From an uncultured Pelagibacteraceae bacterium (GTDB lineage: Bacteria; Pseudomonadota; Alphaproteobacteria; Pelagibacterales; Pelagibacteraceae): a stretch of DNA of 51,526 nt. Location: positions 1 through 51,526 of the forward strand of contig CACJWN010000008.1 of assembly GCA_902597175.1 (NCBI GenBank), written 5' to 3'. Each line of letters starts with the position of its first letter. Within the stretch, counting starts at the first letter, position 1. Made by a program: the position numbers and the translations under genes. Shown piece after piece: positions 44,953 through 51,526 of this stretch. The notes under the pieces are model-generated. The model saw nothing but the letters and a program-made list of their open reading frames with translations. It did no database searches and was not told where the DNA came from.

Positions 44953-46156
44953 TATAAAATCAAAATTCCCAATTTTTAAACAAAAGATTAAAGGCAAACC
45001 TTTAATATACCTGGATAGCGCTAATTCTTCACAAAAACCAAAAGTAGTTATAGATGGGATGTCTAGATTTTATGAAACCGAATTTTCGAATGTAGGAAGA
45101 AGCGTGCATACCCTAGCAGTTAAAGCCACAAACAAATTTGAGGAGACCAGAGATATAGTCAAATCGTATGTTAATGCTCAATATAGGGAGGAAATAATTT
45201 TTACAAAAGGAGCTACAGAGGCAATCAACTTAGTGGCAAACACTTATGGAGAAAAATTTATAAAAGAGGGTGATGAAATTCTTGTGACTGAGTTAGAGCA
45301 TCATTCAAATTATGTACCTTGGCATTATTTGAGAAAAAAAAAAGGAGCAGTTATTAAATTTGCTTCAACAGATGAAAATGGAGAAATAGATGTCGATGAG
45401 TTTAAAAAAAAAGTTACTGAAAAAACCAAGATGATTGCCTTAACTCATATTTCTAATGTTATTGGAACCATTTTGCCAATAAAAAAGATTGTAGATTTAG
45501 CAAAATCAAAAAATATTCCAGTTTTAATTGACGGGACGCAGGGCGCCCCTCACTCAGTTCTAGATGTGCAAGATTTAGGCTGTGATTTTTATGCTATTTC
45601 TTGTCATAAAATGTATGGTCCAAATGGACTAGGCATTCTGTATGCTAAAAAAAAATGGGTAGAAGAATTGCCGCCATATCAAGGAGGCGGAGGAATGATT
45701 AATGAAGTAAAAAAGGACGAAATTACTTACGCTGACTCTCCTAATAAATTCGAAGCAGGAACAATGCAAACAGCAGAAGTAGTGGCTTTTGCAAATTCAA
45801 TAAAGTTTATTCAAGATTTTGGAATAAAAAATATTGAAAAACATGAAAGTCAAATTCTTGAGTATGGTTTAGAAAAATTAAGAAATGACAATTCTGTCAA
45901 TATTATTGGCAATCCTAAAAATAGAGCATCAATAATTTCTTTCACAATAAATGGAATTCATCCCCATGATATAGCAACAATTTTAGATGATGACGGAGTT
46001 GCAATTCGAGCCGGTCATCATTGCTGTCAAATTTTACATGACAAATTAGGAATACCTGCTTCTGCAAGAGCTTCAATTGGAGTTTATAATAGCAAAGAGG
46101 ATATTGATATTTTAAGTGAGTCAATTAAAAAATGTAAGAAAGTATTTCAGATTTAA
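44939..46156 (+). CDS. sufS: cysteine desulfurase SufS
   Basis: PLP enzyme that supplies sulfur from cysteine. The product (405 residues from the ATG at 44939) has the PLP lysine Lys224 in SCHKMYGPNGLG, the histidines in ELEHHSNYVPW, and the persulfide cysteine Cys362 in IRAGHHCCQ. A TTG immediately upstream (44936) would add one residue. The type II (SufS) form, with SufU beside it rather than SufE, suggests sulfur transfer through SufU. Confidence 0.97.
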   Translation: MKFDNIKSKFPIFKQKIKGKPLIYLDSANSSQKPKVVIDGMSRFYETEFSNVGRSVHTLAVKATNKFEETRDIVKSYVNAQYREEIIFTKGATEAINLVANTYGEKFIKEGDEILVTELEHHSNYVPWHYLRKKKGAVIKFASTDENGEIDVDEFKKKVTEKTKMIALTHISNVIGTILPIKKIVDLAKSKNIPVLIDGTQGAPHSVLDVQDLGCDFYAISCHKMYGPNGLGILYAKKKWVEELPPYQGGGGMINEVKKDEITYADSPNKFEAGTMQTAEVVAFANSIKFIQDFGIKNIEKHESQILEYGLEKLRNDNSVNIIGNPKNRASIISFTINGIHPHDIATILDDDGVAIRAGHHCCQILHDKLGIPASARASIGVYNSKEDIDILSESIKKCKKVFQI

Positions 46157-46600
46157 ATGGAACTAAAAGAACTATATCAAGAAATTATTTTAGATCATGC
46201 AAAGAATCCCAGAAATAAAGGTAAGTGTGAAGGGTATAATCATGACGCCAAAGCACATAACCCTCTTTGCGGAGATAAAGTACATATTTATTTAAAATTA
46301 GAAAAAGACAAAAATATTTCAGACCTAAGTTTTGAGGGCGAGGGATGTGCAATTTCTTTAGCATCAGCTTCTATTCTCACAGATACTTTAAAAGGTAGAG
46401 ATTTACAATTCTCAAAAAAAATTACAAGTGACTTTTTAAATATGTTAAAAAATAAATCAAAGATTACTTTAAACAGCTTATCAGAAAACCAATTAACGAC
46501 TATATCTTCTTTATCAGGAGTCCAGGAATTTCCAATGCGAATTAAATGTGCTACCATGGCATGGCATACTCTTTTATCAGCCTTAGAAAAAAAAGTATAA
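46157..46600 (+). CDS. sufU: SufU-type Fe-S scaffold / sulfur acceptor
   Basis: IscU-fold protein that accepts sulfur from SufS, using a zinc site in characterised SufU proteins. The 147-residue product has the ligand set Cys38 and Asp40 in HNPLCGDK, Cys64 in GEGCAISLASASIL and Cys131 in RIKCATMAWHTL. It carries the about 18-residue insertion between the second and third cysteine regions that distinguishes SufU from IscU. It begins immediately after the sufS stop. Confidence 0.94.
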   Translation: MELKELYQEIILDHAKNPRNKGKCEGYNHDAKAHNPLCGDKVHIYLKLEKDKNISDLSFEGEGCAISLASASILTDTLKGRDLQFSKKITSDFLNMLKNKSKITLNSLSENQLTTISSLSGVQEFPMRIKCATMAWHTLLSALEKKV

Positions 46601-46604
46601 AATT

Positions 46605-46907
46605 ATGCATGATATAAAAGAAAAAATAATTAAAGAGATCAAGAAAATTTATGATCCAGAAATCCCAGTTAATATTTTTGAGTTGGGCCTAATCTATAAA
46701 ATCGATGTATTTGATAACAAAAAAGTACTAATAGAAATGACTTTAACCTCTCCTAATTGTCCTGTAGCAGAGAGTTTGCCTAATTCTGTAAAAAAGAATA
46801 TATTAAATATTGATGGGGTAGAGGATGTTGAACTAAAATTAGTTTGGGATCCCCCATGGACAAAGGAAAAAATGTCCGAAGCAGCTAAGCTAGAATTAAA
46901 TTTATGA
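46605..46907 (+). CDS. sufT: SufT-like DUF59/MIP18 Fe-S maturation protein
   Basis: Small protein of the MIP18/DUF59 family, implicated in delivering Fe-S clusters to target proteins. The 100-residue product contains KIYDPEIPVNIFELGLIYKI, MTLTSPNCPVAESLP with the conserved Cys52, and LVWDPPWTKEKMSEAAKLEL. It lies between sufU and the A-type carrier gene with short spacing, a typical SUF context. Confidence 0.92.
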   Translation: MHDIKEKIIKEIKKIYDPEIPVNIFELGLIYKIDVFDNKKVLIEMTLTSPNCPVAESLPNSVKKNILNIDGVEDVELKLVWDPPWTKEKMSEAAKLELNL

Positions 46908-47239
46908 GCGAACAAATAATTAAATTAAGTGATAATGCTGCTGAAAAAATAAAACAAATAATGTCTAAAGCGGATAGCTCTGCGATTGGGGTGAGAGTAG
47001 GAGTGAAATCCGGAGGTTGTGCTGGAATGTCCTATGTTATGGAGTATGCGAAAGAAATTAAACCTAACGAGGAGATAATTGAAGACAAAGGAGTTAAAGT
47101 TTTCATAGATCCTAAAGCTATAATCTACTTACTCGGCACAGAAATGGATTATAAAAAAGAAGAGTTTTCCTCGCAATTTATTTTCAAAAATCCTAATGAG
47201 AGTGAGCGATGCGGTTGTGGAGAGTCTTTTAAAGTTTAA
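46904..47239 (+). CDS. sufA: A-type Fe-S carrier (SufA/ErpA/IscA family)
   Basis: A-type carrier that moves Fe-S clusters from the scaffold to apo-proteins. The 111-residue product has the three invariant cysteines, Cys39 in SGGCAGMSY and Cys103/Cys105 in RCGCGESF. It is last in the suf operon and overlaps sufT by 4 nt. Whether it corresponds to SufA or ErpA cannot be decided by eye; operon position favours SufA. The stop shares TTAA with glnA. Confidence 0.93.
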   Translation: MSEQIIKLSDNAAEKIKQIMSKADSSAIGVRVGVKSGGCAGMSYVMEYAKEIKPNEEIIEDKGVKVFIDPKAIIYLLGTEMDYKKEEFSSQFIFKNPNESERCGCGESFKV

Positions 47240-48642
47240 CCACTATAATACATCTCAAATTCTATAGGATGAGGCGTATGCTCAAAATTATATATTTCTT
47301 GAAACTTAAGCTCAATGTACGCGTCGATCTGGTCATCGGTGAAAACTCCACCTTCAGTTAGAAATTTTCGGTCTTTATCAAGATTTTGCATTGCTTCTCT
47401 TAAAGATCCGCAAACTGTCGGAAGTTTCTTTACTTCATCTTCAGATAATGAATATAGATCTTGATCAAAAGCTTTACCTGGATCTATTTTATTTTTAATT
47501 CCGTCAATACCTGCCATTAACATTGATGCAAAAGTTAAATATGGATTTCCTGCAGCATCGGGAAATCTAATTTCCATTCTTGCAGCTTTCGGATTCATTA
47601 TTACTGGTATTCTGCATGACGCAGATCTGTTTCTTGCAGAGTAGGCTAATATCACTGGTGCTTCAAAACCAGGAATTAATCTTTTATAACTATTAGTGGT
47701 TGCGTTAGAAAAGGCATTAATAGCTCTTGCGTGCTTTAAAATTCCTCCAATATAATACAGCGCCTCTTTTGACAGCCCCGCGTATTCTTTACCCATGAAT
47801 AACGGGGTGTTACCTTTCCAAATAGATTGGTGACAGTGCATTCCTGATCCATTATCTCCCTTAACTGGTTTTGGCATAAAAGTTGCTGTTTTTCCAAAAG
47901 AATGAGTTACCATCTGAACTGCATATTTATAGAGTTGAACGTTATCAGCTTGATCAGTTAGTGTGCCAAAATACATTCCTAGTTCATGTTGACTTGGAGC
48001 AACTTCATGGTGATGCTTTTCCACTTTAACCCCCATATCTTTCAAAGCTTTTAAATATTCTCCTCTCATATCTTGAGCGCTGTCTACTGGAGGTACTGGA
48101 AAATAACCACCCTTAATGCCGGGTCTATGACCTAGATTTCCATTTTCATATTTCTTGCCTGTGTTATAAGGACCTTCTGAACTGTCTATGACAAAACTTG
48201 TTTCGTTCATATCATTTTTGAATCTAACATCGTCGAACACAAAAAATTCTGGTTCAGGTCCGAAATAAGATTTGTCACCTATCCCTGTTTTTTTTAGATA
48301 AGCCTCAGCTTTTTTTGCTGTACCCCTAGGATCTCTTTCATAAGGGTCTTTTTTTACCGCATCAAGGATATCACAAAAGATATTTAAAGTTGTGTGAGAA
48401 TTAAAAGGATCAATTATTGGCCTCTCTAAATCAGGTTTTAAAATCATATCTGACTCGTTTATTGCTTTCCAGCCAGCGATAGATGAACCGTCAAAAAAAA
48501 CTCCCTTATCAAGCATGTCCTCGTCAACCACTGTCGCGTCCATAGTTAAATGTTGTAATTTACCTTTTGGATCAGTAAATCTTAGATCTACGAACTCAAC
48601 TTGCTTATCTTTCATAAGCTTGAGAATATTTTTTGAACTCAT
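47236..48642 (-). CDS. glnA: glutamine synthetase type I
   Basis: Assimilates ammonium into glutamine. The 468-residue product has FDGSSIAGWKAINESDM, the metal/ATP region GPEPEFFVFDDVRF, HHHEVAPSQHELG, GDNGSGMHCHQSIW and NRSASCRIPV. The adenylylation site is conserved, Tyr397 in FDQDLYSLSEDE, placing it in the GSI-beta class. It has a good ribosome-binding site (AAAGGAG about 5 nt before the ATG). The PII gene glnB, which often accompanies glnA, is not adjacent. It diverges from the EamA gene across 126 bp, in which I see no convincing promoter or riboswitch. Confidence 0.98.
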   Translation of the reverse strand: MSSKNILKLMKDKQVEFVDLRFTDPKGKLQHLTMDATVVDEDMLDKGVFFDGSSIAGWKAINESDMILKPDLERPIIDPFNSHTTLNIFCDILDAVKKDPYERDPRGTAKKAEAYLKKTGIGDKSYFGPEPEFFVFDDVRFKNDMNETSFVIDSSEGPYNTGKKYENGNLGHRPGIKGGYFPVPPVDSAQDMRGEYLKALKDMGVKVEKHHHEVAPSQHELGMYFGTLTDQADNVQLYKYAVQMVTHSFGKTATFMPKPVKGDNGSGMHCHQSIWKGNTPLFMGKEYAGLSKEALYYIGGILKHARAINAFSNATTNSYKRLIPGFEAPVILAYSARNRSASCRIPVIMNPKAARMEIRFPDAAGNPYLTFASMLMAGIDGIKNKIDPGKAFDQDLYSLSEDEVKKLPTVCGSLREAMQNLDKDRKFLTEGGVFTDDQIDAYIELKFQEIYNFEHTPHPIEFEMYYSG

Positions 48643-48768
48643 TTTGCTCCTTTTAGTGTTTAAAATGTTTTAATTTTGTGCAGACAATATATAAGGTGTT
48701 TTTTTAGAGTATAACTAAAAATATATACCAGCTATGCATTAATTACATGAATACAATTTTGACTTGAA

Positions 48769-49674
48769 ATGAGAGAAGCAAACTCTTTTGATTTATCCTT
48801 ATTAATACTTTTAGCCGTTATTTGGGGCTCTGCTTTCTTTAATATAAAAATAGCAACTTATTCTTACGAACCTATTACACTTGCATTGGTTAGGGTAATA
48901 TTTGCCAGTATACCCTTACTTCTGTTATGCAAATTGAAAGAAATTAAAATTGAAGCCTTTGGCGATAATTGGAAATTATTCGCTTTAATAGGGTTGTGCA
49001 ATATTTCCATACCATTTGTTTTAATTGCGATAGGCACTTCAATGATAAACAGTTATTTGGCTGCAATTTTAATGAGCACGACACCTTTGAGCGGATCTCT
49101 TTTAGCACATTTTTTTTTAAAAGATGAAAAACTATCTCTACCAAAATCTCTTGGAGTTTTAATTGGATTTAGCGGTATAGTTTTATTGTTTTTTGATAAA
49201 GTAATTATAAACAGTGAAAATTATCTTTATGCTTTAATTACGATATTAGGATCAACATTCTACTGTATTGGGGGCTTGTTAACCTTAAAATTAAAATATA
49301 AGAAAAATGAGAATGTGACAACATCAACAACTTTATGGTCTGTAATTTTTCTTCTTCCGCTTTCTTTAATCATTGAGACACCTTGGAATTCAAGTCCAAC
49401 TTTAGCCTCGACTATTTCATTACTTTATTTGGGTGTCGTAGCAACTGGTTTTGCTTGGCTTATAAGATTTAGAATTTTAACTGTTAACGGATTAGTTTTT
49501 CAAACACAAGTAGCATATTTAATTCCAATTTTTGGAATTTTTTTTGGTTATTTCTTAATGAATGAAATTATTACATGGAGAGTTTTAGTATCATTGGTTA
49601 TAATTCTTACTGGGATTTATATTTTTAAAAAAAATAATAAAGGTTTAAAAGAAAATGGGAAACGAGTCGATTGA
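48769..49674 (+). CDS. EamA/DMT-family membrane transporter
   Basis: Drug/metabolite-transporter superfamily protein with two EamA repeats. The 301-residue product has about ten hydrophobic segments, beginning LSLLILLAVIWGSAFFNIKIA and including ISIPFVLIAIGTSMINSYLAAILMSTTPLSGSLLAHFFLKDEKL, the typical first-repeat end. Substrate unknown; family members export amino acids, nucleosides and similar metabolites. It overlaps the next gene by 20 nt. Confidence 0.88.
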   Translation: MREANSFDLSLLILLAVIWGSAFFNIKIATYSYEPITLALVRVIFASIPLLLLCKLKEIKIEAFGDNWKLFALIGLCNISIPFVLIAIGTSMINSYLAAILMSTTPLSGSLLAHFFLKDEKLSLPKSLGVLIGFSGIVLLFFDKVIINSENYLYALITILGSTFYCIGGLLTLKLKYKKNENVTTSTTLWSVIFLLPLSLIIETPWNSSPTLASTISLLYLGVVATGFAWLIRFRILTVNGLVFQTQVAYLIPIFGIFFGYFLMNEIITWRVLVSLVIILTGIYIFKKNNKGLKENGKRVD

Positions 49675-50716
49675 AGCAAGCTTTTTATCTGTTTTTGCAT
49701 TAATTAGTTTTTTTATTTTTCTAATAACAAGTAAGTTCTCTCATAAATTCAAAAGTGGGATATTATTAGACGCAGACTTTGTAAAACCCCAAGCGTTTCA
49801 CGAACAGCCAATCACTAGAAGTGGAGGAATAGGAATTATGTTTTCTCTCTTAATCTTTTTTGGAATATATTACCTGCTTTTTTCTAAAATTTTATACGAT
49901 TATTTCTTCTTAAGTTCATTAATATTTTTTGTAGGTTTTTTAGATGATCTAAAAATTAAAATTACGCCAGCAAAAAGACTTATAATGATGATTTTAATTT
50001 TATTTTCATTTAGCTATATATTTCAGCTTCAAATTCTACATGTAGATTTAATCTTTTTAAAATTAATTACTGAAAATCATTTTCTATCTTCAATTTTTGT
50101 ACTTTTGTGTTTTTTATTTGTAGTAAATGGCGCTAATTTAATAGATGGATTTAATGGGATGTTAACAATCCACCTTATTATTATTAATTCTATATTAGCT
50201 TATATTAATTTAGAAAATTCAAACTTAGAATTTTCGTTTATACTCATTAGTCAAATAATAATTTTATTTTCGTTTTTATTATTTAATTTTCCCACAGCAA
50301 AAATCTTTCTTGGTGATGGAGGGGCGTATCTTTTAGGATCTTTAATTGCGTTAAATGTAATTATTACTAATAATTTATATCCTAATATTTCGTCATTTTT
50401 TTTCTGTACGCTGTTGTTCTATCTTTTTTTTGAAGTATTCTTTTCTTTTTTTAGAAAATTATATAGTGGAAAATCACCCTTTTATCCAGATGACAGTCAC
50501 TTGCACATGCTTAGTTTTTATAAAATTTCTAAAGTTTTTGGAAAAGAAAAAAGTAATTTCTTAAACTCAATTATCATTAATTTTGGTTTTTTAATTTCTA
50601 TTCTTCCGGGGATATATTTTTCAGAAAATCCATATTTAAGTAGATATTGGTTTTTTGTACTTTTATTAATTTATATGATCATTTATTTTAGACTTTACCG
50701 TTTAACAAAAAATTAA
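49655..50716 (+). CDS. WecA/MraY-family glycosyl-1-phosphate transferase
   Basis: Polytopic membrane enzyme of the polyprenyl-phosphate N-acetylhexosamine-1-phosphate transferase family (GT4-type), initiating synthesis of a surface glycan on undecaprenyl phosphate. The 353-residue product has about ten helices and the catalytic signatures FVGFLDDLKIK, NGANLIDGFNGM, KIFLGDGGAYLLGS and PDDSHLHML. The last replaces the histidine-rich HIHH-like loop. WecA-like function is more likely than MraY because mur genes are absent here. The ATG lies inside the EamA gene, so the two are probably co-translated. Confidence 0.85.
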   Translation: MGNESIEASFLSVFALISFFIFLITSKFSHKFKSGILLDADFVKPQAFHEQPITRSGGIGIMFSLLIFFGIYYLLFSKILYDYFFLSSLIFFVGFLDDLKIKITPAKRLIMMILILFSFSYIFQLQILHVDLIFLKLITENHFLSSIFVLLCFLFVVNGANLIDGFNGMLTIHLIIINSILAYINLENSNLEFSFILISQIIILFSFLLFNFPTAKIFLGDGGAYLLGSLIALNVIITNNLYPNISSFFFCTLLFYLFFEVFFSFFRKLYSGKSPFYPDDSHLHMLSFYKISKVFGKEKSNFLNSIIINFGFLISILPGIYFSENPYLSRYWFFVLLLIYMIIYFRLYRLTKN

Positions 50717-50742
50717 TTTGATATATAAAACATTTTAATATC

Positions 50743-50827
50743 GGGCAAGTGGCGGAATTGGTATACGCGCTGGTCTTAGAAACCAGTGCCGCAAGGCTTA
50801 AGAGTTCGAGTCTCTTCTTGCCCACCA
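50743..50827 (+). tRNA. tRNA-Leu (UAG)
   Basis: Acceptor GGGCAAG pairs with CTTGCCC, followed by A and an encoded CCA (50825-50827). The anticodon stem CTGGT/ACCAG encloses CTTAGAA with anticodon TAG at 50777-50779, decoding CUA. A long variable arm (around TGCCGCAAGGCTTA) and the T arm with GTTCGAG are present, as expected for a class II leucine tRNA. The tig start codon follows only 7 nt later. A weak -10-like TATAAA lies at 50724-50729. Confidence 0.97.
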
Positions 50828-50834
50828 AATAAAT

Positions 50835-51526
50835 ATGAAAGTAGATATAAAATCAAAAAAAGGACTAAGGACAATTTTATCTGTAATAGTTGAAAAAAAA
50901 AATATACAGACAAAAATGGAGGAAAGGCTTAAAGAGCTTCAAAAGGAAGTAGCCTTGAAAGGTTTCAGACCGGGGAAAGTTCCCCCAAATGTAATTAAAA
51001 GTCAATTTGGCAAATCAATCTATGGAGAGGTAGTAGATAAAATTTTAAGAGAAACTTCTACAAAAGCTATTGATGAAAAAAAACTAAAAGTTGCCGGACA
51101 ACCAAAAATAGATCTGAAACAGTTTGGCGAGGGCAAGGACTTAAGCTATGAACTTCAGATTGATTGTTTGCCAAATGTAACTTTGAAAAATTTTGATAAA
51201 TTTAAGGCAACAAACTTTACAATAAAGATTGAAGATAAAATTATTGATGAAAAACTAAAACAAATAGCTAGTCAAAATAAACAATTTGAAAGCAAAACTG
51301 AAAATGAAAAAGCAATTAATGGAGATCAAATTACTTTTGATTACTCAGCTACAATTAACGGAAATAAATTTGAAGGCAGTGAAGGAAAAGGCGTACAAAT
51401 CGAATTAGGAAAAGATCTTTTTCTAAAAGGTTTTGATGAGCAACTAATTGGTGTCAAAAAAAATGATACAAAAATTTTAGATGCTATGCTTCCAGCAAAT
51501 CATCCAAAAAAAGAATTAGCCAACAA
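50835..51526 (+). CDS. tig: trigger factor (5' part, cut by window end)
   Basis: Ribosome-associated chaperone and peptidyl-prolyl isomerase. The visible 230 residues begin MKVDIKSKKGLRTILSVIVE and contain the ribosome-docking signature GFRPGKVP near residue 46, then the start of the FKBP-type domain with GDQITFDYSATINGNKFEGSEGKG and IELGKDLFLKGFDEQLIGV. The reading frame is open to the edge of the window. There is no Shine-Dalgarno in the 7-nt gap after tRNA-Leu, so translation may begin on a nearly leaderless message after tRNA processing. Confidence 0.95.
   Translation, partial: MKVDIKSKKGLRTILSVIVEKKNIQTKMEERLKELQKEVALKGFRPGKVPPNVIKSQFGKSIYGEVVDKILRETSTKAIDEKKLKVAGQPKIDLKQFGEGKDLSYELQIDCLPNVTLKNFDKFKATNFTIKIEDKIIDEKLKQIASQNKQFESKTENEKAINGDQITFDYSATINGNKFEGSEGKGVQIELGKDLFLKGFDEQLIGVKKNDTKILDAMLPANHPKKELAN

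Noticed and set aside
48643-48768. Possible glutamine-type riboswitch in the glnA leader
   Set aside because: I looked for a stable multi-stem leader and saw no convincing paired helices or conserved core; the leader is AT-rich. A covariance-model search would decide this.
1-51526. CRISPR arrays, insertion sequences, prophage or genomic-island genes
   Set aside because: I saw no spaced direct repeats, transposase or integrase motifs, or blocks of different composition. The tRNA-Leu at 50743 is followed by a core gene, not an integrated element.

Overview
This window looks like a piece of a streamlined alphaproteobacterial chromosome, most likely SAR11 (Pelagibacterales). The evidence is very low GC (by eye about 30%), almost no intergenic DNA (longest non-coding stretch about 150 bp), pervasive 1-4 nt gene overlaps, weak or absent Shine-Dalgarno sequences with several TTG/GTG starts, and alphaproteobacterial gene neighbourhoods (rpsF-rpsR-rplI-dnaB, rsmA-pdxA-surA-lptD-lptG-lptF-pepA, NDUFA12-DUF2155, iscR-suf, tRNA-Leu-tig). 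The taxonomic call is inference from gene content and style; no database was searched. There is no phage, IS, CRISPR or genomic-island signature. Essentially everything is core housekeeping.

Layout. 1-5850: the tail of an unknown gene and a BamB-like beta-propeller lipoprotein face purF, cvpA and an RND/MMPL exporter. 5904-8456: dnaB, rplI, rpsR and rpsF read leftward. 8543-11105: fatty-acid genes fabD, fabG, acpP, then gmk. 11071-18362: a leftward outer-membrane biogenesis cluster (rsmA, pdxA, surA-like, lptD, lptG, lptF). 18467-21912: pepA and ndk converge on purN and purM. 21938-25421: DUF2066, hda-like and aspS. 25418-27159: a stand-alone class II ribonucleotide reductase-like domain protein diverges from NDUFA12 and DUF2155. 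27156-30365: accC, accB, aroQ (leftward) and thiS, thiG (rightward). 30362-37944: a cysteine-free RNase E/G diverges from PBP1A, prfB (with its programmed frameshift) and an AsmA-like protein. 37941-40991: tyrS, anmK and an alpha/beta hydrolase. 41122-47239: an iscR-sufBCDS-sufU-sufT-sufA/erpA iron-sulfur operon behind a good IscR-type operator. 47236-50716: glnA, an EamA transporter and a WecA/MraY-family transferase. 50743-51526: tRNA-Leu(UAG) and the 5' part of tig.

Points worth a second look: eight of nine convergent gene pairs share a 4-nt stop-codon overlap, leaving no room for a terminator; RNase E has no cysteines and so no zinc-link; a NrdJ C-terminal-like module is encoded alone; the rpsF/fabD divergent promoters form a perfect palindrome of two -10 boxes; a DnaA-box-like 9-mer precedes dnaB; and tig begins 7 nt after an encoded tRNA CCA end. 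I found no convincing wholly new multi-gene system. The nearest candidates are the NrdJ-like/NDUFA12/DUF2155 neighbourhood and the all-overlapping convergent architecture.
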